NCBI GenBank assembly: GCA_021927905.1
Contig: BLLK01000020.1
Span: 620,001-684,000 of the forward strand
Reading direction: 5' to 3'
DNA length: 64,000 bases
From: Chaetoceros tenuissimus
Taxonomy: Eukaryota > Bacillariophyta > Thalassiosirophyceae > Chaetocerotales > Chaetocerotaceae
A program made the translations under genes and the position numbers. This document shows positions 10,552 to 20,366 of the stretch, in pieces. The notes beneath the pieces were generated by a model that saw only the letters and a program-made list of their open reading frames with translations, did no database searches and was not told the DNA's origin. Numbering within the stretch: the first letter of the stretch is position 1; each line of letters starts with the position of its first letter.

Positions 10552-10893
10552 TGCGAAGGTTTATGTAATACAATAGTGGTAGTGCTTGATTGTTGATTAC
10601 CTTCGGAAACTAAGCACAGAAACCAAAGCAACAAAAATGTGAGTATGTGGAATATGGGACACGAGAGAGACAGAGGAAATCTAAAAAGGCCTTCTCGAAG
10701 CTTTTAGTCCCTAATTGTGTGCATGAAAATGTCCTGGCTGACGTTGAAACTGCATCATGGACTGCTTTGTGTACGTAGCAACTCCATCTAAAAGTGAAAA
10801 ATGAAATGAATAACATTGGGTAATTTTAATGGAAGCACAAGGAAGTAACCAACGGCAGCTGTTTGATCACCTCGGCAAGAATAGGGGTTGGTG
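10552..10893. other. Divergent intergenic region
   Basis: About 340 bp between the hydrolase and the first coiled-coil gene. It should hold both promoters. No gene seen. Confidence 0.45.
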
Positions 10894-11826
10894 ATGCGTC
10901 GAGTGAGTAGTTCACCTCTAGGTTACTCCTACAGCAGAGAAAATAAAAGCAATGCAACCTGGAACATGTTTCCAAACCATTCCTCAAAAACTCTTCTACT
11001 AGTGTGTTCATGTAATGCCTCGAAGATATCTAATGAATTGGAACAGCTCAAAGATGCATCTAAAAGAGAACTAAAGTCTTCATATGATGAAACTGATGAG
11101 TTGAAGATACAGAGTAATAATAATGAGCAACGAATATTAATGTTGCAGAAAGAGATGAAACTATTGAAAAAAGAATTGGAAAAATCAAAGGATAGGGAAT
11201 GGTCTTTGCGGAAAAGGAATAGCAAGCTTATTTCGAAATTAGATGATTCGCAAAAGAAAAAAGAGCCTGCATATATGAGGGCAATATTCCATAAGACTGG
11301 TAGAAGTGCTTCCTTATCAGTAATGAACTTGGCAAAATTTGACGCAGCATTTGCAAGAAGTAATTCATCTTCTTCCAAAGGTGAACAAGATGGTGTGAAT
11401 AATCAGCCATCAAAGAGTTTCACACAAACTTGCACTAGTGATAGTCCTGAAGCGGAGACGAAAAGCAATGCTAGTTCATCAAACTCAACAGTGCAATCTT
11501 CAACAGAAAATTTCTTTCAATATCGCAGATTCAGTGGTTTGCGGAAACGACGCAAAAATTCAGAAGACAGCTTCTTTCAAGACGTATCCGGACGTAGCTC
11601 CATAAGTAGAAGACTTTCAAACGAAGATGAAGAATGTATTAATGACCATCCACCACTGGAAGTACAAATGAAGGAGATAGAGAGTAAAGTTGACGAGATA
11701 GAGGAGCTGAAATTGAAAATGAAAAGTAGAGATCTCATAATCAGTTGTATGGAGGAAACTTTACAAACTGATATTCGAAATATGCAAGATATATTGACAG
11801 ATTTTGAAAGCAAAGTTCAGCTATGA
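10894..11826 (+). CDS. Coiled-coil protein, tandem paralogue A
   Basis: 310 aa from ATG 10894 (a longer frame begins at TTG 10888; the ATG matches the paralogue start MRRSVSSS). The N-terminus MRRVSSSPLGYSYSR, a W-containing block (NATWNMFPN) and CSCNASKISNELEQLKDASK are shared with the gene at 12306. Residues about 45-130 are a strongly charged coiled coil. The middle is Ser-rich and phosphorylatable (RRFSG, RRLSN). The last ~45 residues are a second coiled coil, KEIESKVDEIEELKLKMKSR. No catalytic domain. Probably a scaffold or cytoskeletal adaptor; function unknown. Confidence 0.75.
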   Translation: MRRVSSSPLGYSYSRENKSNATWNMFPNHSSKTLLLVCSCNASKISNELEQLKDASKRELKSSYDETDELKIQSNNNEQRILMLQKEMKLLKKELEKSKDREWSLRKRNSKLISKLDDSQKKKEPAYMRAIFHKTGRSASLSVMNLAKFDAAFARSNSSSSKGEQDGVNNQPSKSFTQTCTSDSPEAETKSNASSSNSTVQSSTENFFQYRRFSGLRKRRKNSEDSFFQDVSGRSSISRRLSNEDEECINDHPPLEVQMKEIESKVDEIEELKLKMKSRDLIISCMEETLQTDIRNMQDILTDFESKVQL

Positions 11827-12305
11827 TCGCGGCTATACGTAATTATAATTCATAAATAAAGTGTATGTACTCAATAAACGCGTATAATAATATACTCGCT
11901 AATCTTTTGGTACTCTGTACTTTCTGGACATAGAAAGCTGACAGTAAATTTGAAGAAGTGGTGATGATTGGAAACTGTAGAATACACAAACCTCAAGACT
12001 TGTGTAGGAAATCTTTAGGACCAGCCAAAGACCGATTTGTCATTCCTATTCTGGTGAGAAGCCGATCTGAATCACATCATTCATGCAGACTTTTCATCTA
12101 TTCAAAATATCATTTTTTTTCATTTATGATAATTTATCTGAGAATTGTTGAGGGATTACTGACAGTTTTCTCCGAATGAAGCGGAAGTCGAATGTGAACG
12201 GGGATATTGACTGCCTGCTTCTTTATCCTCCTGAGAACAATAACATAAAAAAGAACACATCCGAACAAATCAAGTCTCTTATCTTAACCTTGCATTTGAA
12301 TCGAA
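11827..12305. other. Spacer between coiled-coil paralogues
   Basis: About 480 bp holding the 3' UTR of paralogue A and the promoter of paralogue B. Short frames are unconvincing. Confidence 0.45.
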
Positions 12306-13238
12306 ATGAGACGATCAGTGTCCAGTTCTGTCAGTCTAGGCTATGCGCGTAGTAGGGTAGATAATCAAAACGAGACTTGGAATGTGTTACCTATTGAGCT
12401 GAGAAGCCTGTGTAATTGTAATGCATCAAAGCTATCAGATGAGTTGGTCCAATTAAAAGAGGTATCAAAAAGAGGTTTGGATAATGCCAAACAAGAAACA
12501 AGAGATTTGAAATACCAGAGTGAATGTAATGGGCAACGTATCTTGAGCTTGCAACAGGAAATCGAGAAAGTGAAGAAAGAACTAGAGCAATCAAAACAAA
12601 GGGAAGTATCTGCAAAGAAAAAGAATAACAAACTCGCTACCAAGTACAAGCATATGCAAGATGTGGAAAAAGAAAAGCAGGAAAAAATAAATGCATTGAA
12701 ATTGCACATGCTTTCAGAAGAAGAAGAGGGGAATGAGAGTCAAGACTTGACATCTCTTCCTCCCACTAAAGTTGTGAAGAGAAGATCCAGCTTAAGCTAT
12801 GCTTCTTCAGCTTTGGATGCAATCAGATCCAGAAGGCATTCATTATCACAAGCAAACCTCAAATTATTAGACACAGAGCTTTGTATGAAGTCACACGAAC
12901 AACACTTGAATTCCATAGGAACAGATAGAACGACAGTGAGTACAAGTCCTTTTGGCAGTGGAACTGTTCGCGACGACAATCACTTTCCTCTTAGAGCATC
13001 AAGTGAGTCTTTCAGTAGAAACAATTCATATGGCAGTAATATTACAGATTACACGAATGAACAGTATCAACCAGAGAAACAAGTAGATGAGGATATAAAG
13101 AGAAAGAATGAAGAGATTGAAAAACTCAAAATGATGATCTTAAGTCGTGATCGAGTGATTGCTTCTATGGAAGAGTCCCTAGCATATAATATCAAAAATA
13201 TGCAGCAAATGATTAAGGCGCAGGAGGAAGTCTATTAA
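12306..13238 (+). CDS. Coiled-coil protein, tandem paralogue B
   Basis: 310 aa, single exon, ATG at 12306, exactly the same length as paralogue A. Shared blocks: MRRSVSSS start, NETWNVLP, CNCNASKLSDELVQLKEVSK, the coiled coil EIEKVKKELEQSKQRE, and the C-terminal EEIEKLKMMILSRDRVIASM against A's EEIEELKLKMKSRDLIISCM. The linker between the coils is poorly conserved and Ser-rich. Protein identity is moderate, so the duplication is not recent. Function unknown. Confidence 0.75.
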   Translation: MRRSVSSSVSLGYARSRVDNQNETWNVLPIELRSLCNCNASKLSDELVQLKEVSKRGLDNAKQETRDLKYQSECNGQRILSLQQEIEKVKKELEQSKQREVSAKKKNNKLATKYKHMQDVEKEKQEKINALKLHMLSEEEEGNESQDLTSLPPTKVVKRRSSLSYASSALDAIRSRRHSLSQANLKLLDTELCMKSHEQHLNSIGTDRTTVSTSPFGSGTVRDDNHFPLRASSESFSRNNSYGSNITDYTNEQYQPEKQVDEDIKRKNEEIEKLKMMILSRDRVIASMEESLAYNIKNMQQMIKAQEEVY

Positions 13239-13748
13239 TATTAGGTGGTTTCAAAAGTCAATGAAAACTTTATATAGAAGGTATTCGTTTATTGCACATA
13301 ATTTAAAATTGATTCTATACATAGGAATAGATAGATGAGGGGTGTTGTTTTATAATAATGATATTCCAATCGCAAGTCAACATATTGAAAATAATATGAA
13401 TGGATGGAATACACACAAATATCACTTCAACTGGAATGTTGAAGAAGTGGTAGTTTTGGAGATTAAAAAATGATAATCTCATACATGCGACAAATGACCC
13501 CACTCAAGGACGCTATTTATAAGTTTTTTAGTCTTGTGAGAACCCCAAGTCTTGTTTGGTATAATGACCCGTTCATTCCTGGCTAAAAAATTCTCAAATC
13601 ACCTTGGGAACAGCTTTCCACGCAGCAAATTCTGTGATATATGCTTATTCCCATTTCCTCGCCAAAGATTTGCAACAAAAAACGGCGATTTTCTATTCCC
13701 GAGAAAACATTCTTGAAAGAAACTTTCTTGTTTCATAATTTAATCAAG
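13239..13748. other. Intergenic, no gene seen
   Basis: About 510 bp with the promoter of the metalloprotease gene. An in-frame upstream ATG at 13641 could extend that protein by 36 residues, but it would bury the signal peptide. Confidence 0.45.
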
Positions 13749-16296
13749 ATGATATTCAAATCACTTCCACTACTTTTAGCCACCTTAAACTTTGACAAAT
13801 CTGCTGTTCTCGCTGGCGAGGTAAGGAGAAGTCGTTCGGAATCAAAGGATTGGAGTAGTTGATCTTTTTCTGCAACGAACTAACTTGAAACGAATCATCT
13901 TCCTATCCATAGGTTACCGAAGAGCGAAGACTTCAACCTTTCAAAGAAGCATGTACAGGTATTCTTACTATCCAACAGTTTGAGAAAGTAAATGGAAAGG
14001 CAAAGCATGACTTCTGGCTCGAATGTGAGACCCCTAGTGGAAAAAGTTATAAAGTAAATTCTGTCTCCAAGAATTGGATCAAGAAGAATTTTATAAATGG
14101 AAACAAGATTTCCGGAAAGAACAAGCTTGTTTTCAAAACTCCAGTTACTTTTGATCCAGAGAAACAATCTATTTCGGCCAAGAAACCTCCTCGTGTCAAG
14201 AATAAGGGTGCTGGCAAAAATAAAAATAAGAAGAACAATAGGAATGGAGGCCGTGACCTTAACGAGGCATTAACTAAGGATGAAAGAACTGTGCTTGTTG
14301 TCCGTGTTGTTGCGAATAATGGAGAAACTCCTCAAACTGTTGAAAACCTTAAGGAGTATATCTTTGATATGGATAAGGTTTCAATGAGCTCTCAATTTGC
14401 AAAATGTTCTCATAACCAAGTCAGCTTTATTCCTACAACAAATAGAAATGGAACTGGAGGTGTTAATATTGTAGATGGTATTGTAACTGTTACTATTGAC
14501 GCAAATGTGGAAGATGGCGATGTCATAGTCAAGCAAAAAATTGATGACAAACTATTTGATCACTTCAAAACAAATAGAAATAATCTTGCCGACCATGTCA
14601 TGTATATTTATCCAGATGGTGTCATGGCTGGTATTGCCTATGCAAATGTAAATGGGGTTCTAAGCGTCTATTCAGGTGATTGGGGGTCTTCTCTTACAGC
14701 TACTCTTCACGAGATAGGTCATAATCTCAACCTTCATCATTCAGGGAAAGCTGGTAATGAATATGCAGATGAAAGTGGAGCGGTAAGTCTACTTCTAAAT
14801 TGTCAGCATATTTCGAAACAGAAACAATCTTTTCTAATATATGTTACTCTCATGAAACGCAGATGGGCTACTCTATCAAACGTCCTGGATCTCCTCAGAT
14901 GTGTTTCAATGCTGCCAAGTCATGGCAACTTGGTTGGTACAAAAAGAGACATCTTGTAGTTGATTTTTCAAATCCGCTATACGAAGGATACTTGAAAAGT
15001 GTTCTATCAGATCCAAACACTGCAGATGCTCCGCCTATGTTGATCAAGTTGAACACCAAGACTGCTACTGACTACTATATCAACTTCAATGAAAACAGTG
15101 GTTTCAATGGTGGTACTCAGTTGGGAGGAAACAAAGTTTTGGTCACCACCACCGGAAAGGAAGGTGAAGGATTGAGTAAATCGACTCTTCAAGCTGAGTT
15201 GGATGCTGGAGATACTTACGTAATATCAAATTTCGATGAGAGCGGAGAAGATTGCGAAATTACAGTCAACTCCATCAGTGTTTCTAGTGGAGCAGATGTG
15301 AAAGCATGTTGTGGTAAATTTTGCAGGGTAACTGAAGAACCTTCTATGGTACCATCTTCCTCTCCTTCACAATTTCCAAGCGCCGCACCCTCCTTGAACC
15401 CGTCCAGTTTCCCTTCTTCTAAGCCGAGTATTTCTCTTGTACCGAGCTCAAATCCAACAAGCTTGCCGACTACAACTCCATCATCAAGTCCCAGCTCTCT
15501 TCCTTCGAAATTACCAAGTGACAGTCCATCTATGGTTTTGTCAAGTTCGCCAACTTTGACACCAAGTTCTATGCCGTCATCTGGACCAAGTTCTCTTCCT
15601 TCAAAATTACCAAGTGACAGTCCAACTATGGTTCCTTCGAGTTCGCCAACTTTGCTTCCATCTGTGTTTCCAAGTGACTCGCCTACGGGCTTGCCGTCAG
15701 TCTCCTCTTTTCCGTCTCATGAACCTTCAGATTTACCATCTGGTTTCCCATCTAAAGTTGGAACAACCATGACACCAAGCATTTCTCCTTCTTCCATACC
15801 TTCTTTGGAGTTTTCCGCGAATCCTTCGAGTTTACCAAGTTCTCTGCCGTCATCCGAGCCTTCTTCAATGCCCACATCTGAGAAATCTATGATTCCCTCT
15901 TTATTTCCATCGGATCTGCCATCTGTTACTGAATCAAGTGTCCCTTCTTCTTCCGCTGAACCAAGTTCGGTTCCAACAAACATTCCGTCCTCACTTCCAT
16001 CCAGTATTCCATCTAAGAGCAGTGCTCCATCCGATGCTTCATCAAGTCCTTCGTCTCAATCTGCAAGTCCTTCGTCTCAATTGCTCCGCAACACAAACGA
16101 TACTTGTGCGAAGATTACAAAGGTACAGAAATGTAAGAGAACAGCAGGATGCAGAATTGGTACAGAGGAAGGAGTCGGGGTCGTTTGTATAGGCAACCCG
16201 GCATCACTTCATTGTAAGGGTCATGATGGAAACAAAAAACAGTGTAAGAAAGATGCAGCATGTCAATGGAGAAATTCCATCAGCAAATGCGTGTAG
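13749..16296 (+). CDS. Secreted gametolysin-type metalloprotease (M11) with PSSxPS tail
   Basis: Three exons: 13749-13820, 13913-14782, 14863-16296 (introns 92 and 80 bp; both phase 0), giving 791 aa. ATG 13749 starts a signal peptide (MIFKSLPLLLATL). The prodomain ends in a basic KNKNKKNNRNGG stretch. The catalytic motif is HEIGHNLNLHH (HExxHxxxxxH zinc site), with a Met-turn GY in MGYS and the M11 hallmark CFNAAKSWQLGWY just after intron 2. Residues about 475-720 are a PSSxPS low-complexity stalk typical of diatom cell-wall or secreted proteins, including a 96-bp internal repeat starting at 15493 and 15589. A Cys-rich module (CAKITKVQKCKRTAGC ... CQWRNSISKCV) closes the protein. M11 enzymes digest cell-wall/matrix glycoproteins; role in wall remodelling is inference. 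Confidence 0.88.
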
Positions 16297-16403
16297 ACAT
16301 TAAAGTTATGGGGATATTAGTATTAACAGTAAAGAAAATTATTTCAATGAAAGGATTGTTTTGAACTGATAACTTTTATAGTTCCAAGTGTTACTTTATT
16401 TAT

Positions 16404-17960
16404 TTAGTGAATTGAAGTAGCACAGTCTTGTTTTTGTTTCCTCTCATCCTGCCAATCTTTGATGACTTGTGTAGAAGAATCCTTTTTGCCATATATTTTA
16501 TCGTAACTCTCTTTTGGTGAGCTCAGTAATATATCCTCCTTCAGATTATTCAGTGCTGCATTCATAATCAGCCCTGAGATAGGTGGCTGATCCTCCATTG
16601 ACTTGTTTTGTTGTTTTAACTTTTTTGGAATTCCAGCTATATCGTCTAATGCAATTCTATATCGCTTACCATTCTGTTCTCCAGCGAAAAGTGGCGAAGC
16701 AGCCTTTATTATAAAGCGTCTTATTTTGACTGGATCCCAGATGAGTTCCTCATTGTCAGCATGCTCGCCATATAGTTTTAGAATCTCCAATCTATTCTTT
16801 GGTTTTCCTTCGGCATTGTATACATTCTCGATAATATTGTTACTACTTTCAGGATAGAGAATTTCATCGGCCATTGCAAAAGACCACGGGTTAGCAGCCC
16901 ATGCTCTGCCAATCATGACCCCTGCCATGTTGTCACATCTTTCCAATTCAGCCTTGGCATCTACTACTGTGTTGATACCTCCATTCAAACTGAAGGTAAA
17001 TTCAGGATAATCTTCCACCAGTTTTCGTATAAATTCATACTTTAGTTTGGGAACTTTTCTGTTATCAGCAGGTGAAAACTTTTTGCTCAAGACTGCAATA
17101 CGCGCATGTACTTGAAAGTCTGTCACTGCTCCAGAAGAAGCAACAGTTTCAATAAACCTACAAAGATTGCTGTATTCTTTATCTTCATCAATTTCTTCAT
17201 ATCCTGCTTTTGAAAAGGTGTATCCAGCATCAGTACCAATTCTACATTTCACAGTGATTGGAATATCTCCGTTACAGCCATTGTGCATACTTTCAACAAG
17301 ACTTTTGACTAATTCAGGTTCCTCCATAAGTGCAGCTCCAAATTGACCTTTTCCAGCTACCTTTGGGGATGGACAACCACAATTCAGATTGACTGCTGTA
17401 TAATCACAATATCCACTTTTTGTCAAATCATTCAAAGTCTGGCAAGCACCAAATAGTTGCTCAGGATCAGACCCTCCCAACTGCAATACACTTGGACCTT
17501 CCTTCATAATACTACTTTGCCCTAGAAATCTCCTCAAGTAAGTCATATCGTATCCAAATTCGTCCAAGTCTCCATGAATCTGTTGTTCCAAAATCGATCC
17601 TTTCACTGGTGGAGTAATAAAATTATCTTTGCGTTCCAATGCCCCTTGCTTTTCATGAACAATAGCATTTGCTGCCACCATTTCTGTATACAACAAAGTA
17701 TTCTTACTAATGAGACGAACCATGTGACGGAAATGTCTATCTGTATACTCCATCATTGGTGCAAGTGACAAGGGAGATGCAGCATGAAGCTGCTCTTGTT
17801 TTTGCAAATAAGTTTCAGACTTTGGACTGAGCGTACTGAATAATTGAGTAGTACGTTTGTTGAGAATATTCCGAGTTGGCTTGGAAGAAGATGATGTGAA
17901 CGCAACAACATTCATTTTAGAATATATGGCCATGACTATAATTGCAGTTTTAAAATTCAT
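16404..17960 (-). CDS. dusA: tRNA-dihydrouridine synthase, DusA type, probably plastid
   Basis: 518 aa, single exon, ATG at 17960. FMN-dependent reduction of uridine in the tRNA D-loop. Core motifs: LSLAPMMEYTDRHFR (start of TIM barrel), LLYTEMVAANAI, LNCGCPSPKV with the catalytic Cys, VKCRIGTD, FQVHAR, FSLNGGI and GVMIGRAWAANPW (phosphate grip). The DusA-type C-terminal helical domain is present (LYGEHADNEELI...KIRRFIIKAASPLF). The first ~20 residues are hydrophobic and end VVA|FTSSSSKP, which fits a diatom plastid leader with Phe at +1. Convergent with the protease gene. Confidence 0.9.
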   Translation of the reverse strand: MNFKTAIIVMAIYSKMNVVAFTSSSSKPTRNILNKRTTQLFSTLSPKSETYLQKQEQLHAASPLSLAPMMEYTDRHFRHMVRLISKNTLLYTEMVAANAIVHEKQGALERKDNFITPPVKGSILEQQIHGDLDEFGYDMTYLRRFLGQSSIMKEGPSVLQLGGSDPEQLFGACQTLNDLTKSGYCDYTAVNLNCGCPSPKVAGKGQFGAALMEEPELVKSLVESMHNGCNGDIPITVKCRIGTDAGYTFSKAGYEEIDEDKEYSNLCRFIETVASSGAVTDFQVHARIAVLSKKFSPADNRKVPKLKYEFIRKLVEDYPEFTFSLNGGINTVVDAKAELERCDNMAGVMIGRAWAANPWSFAMADEILYPESSNNIIENVYNAEGKPKNRLEILKLYGEHADNEELIWDPVKIRRFIIKAASPLFAGEQNGKRYRIALDDIAGIPKKLKQQNKSMEDQPPISGLIMNAALNNLKEDILLSSPKESYDKIYGKKDSSTQVIKDWQDERKQKQDCATSIH

Positions 17961-18309
17961 TTTTGAGGGAGATCAATAAAGAAAGATTGCTATTATCTTT
18001 ACTTTGTGTTCAAGCTAGTTGGAGTAAACCAGCATATGAATTGCAATACGAGTAAGCATAAGAATAGGTTCAACAGTTTCAAGGGGGGCGAAGAAGAAAA
18101 AATGAGTGGAGCTCATCAGTGTTTACGTCAGATTGCATCCAAAGTGGCTAGTTAAATAGATGAATAATGAAATACGATTTTTCCTTTTTCGTAGAGGTCT
18201 TCGTACGATGGTTACCGCGTCAACATTGTCATAGTGTAAATAGTTCAAACATACGTAAATAATATCGTACAATAGTCTGAAATCATTCATTTTTAATAAT
18301 TATTATGAT
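17961..18309. other. Intergenic, no gene seen
   Basis: About 350 bp with the dusA promoter and the 3' flank of the first ArfGAP-like gene. Nothing else supported. Confidence 0.45.
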
Positions 18310-19905
18310 TCAAAAACGGGAAGAGAACATTTTCCTCACATAGAATCTCCCCCTCTTTCCACCTTTCTTCTTTACTATACGAGAAATGTTGCTGCTCAAA
18401 CATTCTTCTTCCTCATCCTCTAATGATTGTGTATTGAAACCAATATTTTGTTGTTTTTGTTCACCTAGTGCAGTCGTAACACTCCTCACCCTCTCCTCCA
18501 ACATCTTACGATACCTCAAGGCAGTCACCGACAGCTTCACATCATCATACAAAGCCTCATCCCTAAGCACCCACCCTTCATCATTACCTTCACAGTTATC
18601 CCTCAAGTACCTACGAAACGCATCATTGCCTCCTTCGAGAACAGACAATATCTCATAATGTCGCCAGTCGAAGTCATACTCAAAGCTTAGAATATCACCC
18701 TCATTCGCATACTCCATCTCATCATAGCTACACTCATCACAAATCACTATTCCAAGTGGCACAAATGCATGCGACAAATGTTTACGTGTTCCACATTCGA
18801 AACATCTATCATTGCCCTTGAGAGATTGTATTACCTGACGAACGCTTCGAGGCATGCTCATTGTCAAGCCGTCGTGAGAAGAGTGCTCTTCTTGGTGTTT
18901 GTAGCTTTGATGAAGCAGATACGAGTCTCGAGTGAATCGCGATCTTGGGGACGACTTGGTATTGTGGTCAGCAGATGGTGACAATGCAGATGCAGATGCG
19001 AGAAAAGCTGGATAATGGTCAGGATGGCTTCTATCAACTTTGCAATAGGGAAGATCACAGTCATGAACGTATGAGCTCTTTGTGTCGTTTTTATTACATT
19101 TTCGAGTTGCTGTATCGCTATTGTTGAGGTATTTTTCTTCGAAATCGAGCTCTTCTTGAATGAAATCGCGATGATGAAGAGGACGACTGGTAGCCGGAAG
19201 TGTTGGTCTGTTGTTACTAGACGAGGAACAAGATAGTACTGACTCTTCATGAGGAGGAGACTGGCTGACATGCTGATGAATGTCATGATCATTTGTAGTA
19301 GAAGGTTGTACATTATCAATAGCAATACTTGTACGAAGTTCCAGCTCTTCATTGTCACTTTCCTCAGCTGATATTGGGAAAGTTCTTGATGAGTCTCGTT
19401 GTAATGCTCCTTGTTCTACTTGCAGTCCTCCTAGCTTGTTCTTGACCTTGCTACTATTGGGTTGTACTACTACTGTTGTTCTATTGATAATACTTCTATT
19501 TCTCTCGATAAATTTTCTTGCACCAGATTGATATGAGTACTTCTTATTACAGGTAAAGTTATCACTCGGAACATTGCATGAATTCTTCTTGGTTTCTATT
19601 AAAATATCACTTTTTCTAGCAGCAATCTTTCTTGTTCTGTTCTTAAGACGACTTTGAATTGCATCCAGAGGGAGTAACAAAGAATCTAGAAAAGATTTTC
19701 TCTTTGTACAATTGAAAGAATGACAGCAGTCTTTACAATGCGAGGCAGTATCAGTGTAGTGCTCAAGCTCTCCTAGTCTTTTTCGATGAAGGAAATTAAG
19801 CTTTAGAGATGCCATCTTCTTGGATGACTCTTTACATACGATAAGCTCTTGTCTATGAACATTACTTTGTGTCATTTCTTTGGAATTGATAACAGACTGG
19901 CACAT
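18310..19905 (-). CDS. Degenerate ArfGAP-like zinc-finger protein, tandem copy A
   Basis: 531 aa from ATG 19905 (an ATG-less frame continues upstream to 19941). The N-terminal two thirds are basic/Ser-rich and disordered. The C-terminal third has CFECGTRKHLSHAFVPLG then IVICDEC, a CX2C-X17-CX2C finger with the ArfGAP spacing and LGI motif, followed about 40 residues later by LEGGNDAFRRYLRD, like the GGN helix of ArfGAPs. The catalytic arginine of true ArfGAPs (HRxLG after the second CxxC) is absent: the sequence reads CDECSYDEMEY. It may therefore bind small GTPases or act as a scaffold without GAP activity (inference). Near-identical to copy B over the C-terminal half. Confidence 0.72.
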   Translation of the reverse strand: MCQSVINSKEMTQSNVHRQELIVCKESSKKMASLKLNFLHRKRLGELEHYTDTASHCKDCCHSFNCTKRKSFLDSLLLPLDAIQSRLKNRTRKIAARKSDILIETKKNSCNVPSDNFTCNKKYSYQSGARKFIERNRSIINRTTVVVQPNSSKVKNKLGGLQVEQGALQRDSSRTFPISAEESDNEELELRTSIAIDNVQPSTTNDHDIHQHVSQSPPHEESVLSCSSSSNNRPTLPATSRPLHHRDFIQEELDFEEKYLNNSDTATRKCNKNDTKSSYVHDCDLPYCKVDRSHPDHYPAFLASASALSPSADHNTKSSPRSRFTRDSYLLHQSYKHQEEHSSHDGLTMSMPRSVRQVIQSLKGNDRCFECGTRKHLSHAFVPLGIVICDECSYDEMEYANEGDILSFEYDFDWRHYEILSVLEGGNDAFRRYLRDNCEGNDEGWVLRDEALYDDVKLSVTALRYRKMLEERVRSVTTALGEQKQQNIGFNTQSLEDEEEECLSSNISRIVKKKGGKRGRFYVRKMFSSRF

Positions 19906-19970
19906 TTTAATGAAGTTAAAGTATGCTTGGTTGATATCCAATATGTGGTACTCTATTACTTTACAGAAGA

Positions 19971-20003
19971 ATCGGTAGGGGTTCCTTCAGTACCCCTACC
20001 GAT
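19971..20003. other. Perfect 12-bp inverted repeat (hairpin)
   Basis: ATCGGTAGGGGT and its exact complement ACCCCTACCGAT are separated by 9 nt. It lies about 70 bp upstream of the ATG of ArfGAP-like copy A, so it may fold in the 5' UTR or promoter. Confidence 0.8.
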
Positions 20004-20027
20004 GTTGATTATTTTCTATGAGAAGCC

Positions 20028-20095
20028 TGTTTACTAGGCACCTTCTAAAATGGTCAGATGGTGTTTACTAGGCACCTTCTAAAATGGTCAGATGG
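20028..20095. repeat. Two perfect 34-bp tandem copies
   Basis: The unit beginning TGTTTACTAGGCACCTTCTA occurs at 20028-20061 and 20062-20095 without a mismatch. It sits next to the hairpin in the ArfGAP-like gene spacer. Confidence 0.9.
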
Positions 20096-20366
20096 TGTCT
20101 ACAAATTATTAAAAACAACAGGCTTGTGGAAGAGACAAATATCTACTATGTCTTGTCACTTTATGAAATTCTACATATTGAGACAAATATATAAGGTAAC
20201 TGCAAGTATGTCATAATAGCGTACGAAGCTTCTCAGAAAGTTTGAATGTGCACTCGTGAACGAAAAAGGTGATGCTCGATTCTTCTCTCATTCCTTTATC
20301 CATTTAACTCAATAAGTAATCATGCTAGGTGTAAAAATGAAGTACAACTGATATTTATGTAAATCT

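Larger units (their letters stand above)
19906..20366. other. Spacer between ArfGAP-like copies
   Basis: About 460 bp containing a perfect hairpin (19971-20003) and a 34-bp tandem repeat (20028-20095), listed separately. No gene seen. Confidence 0.5.

Noticed and set aside
11958-12179. 73-codon plus frame between coiled-coil genes
   Set aside because: It starts with GTG, has no similarity, and lies in the expected UTR/promoter spacer.
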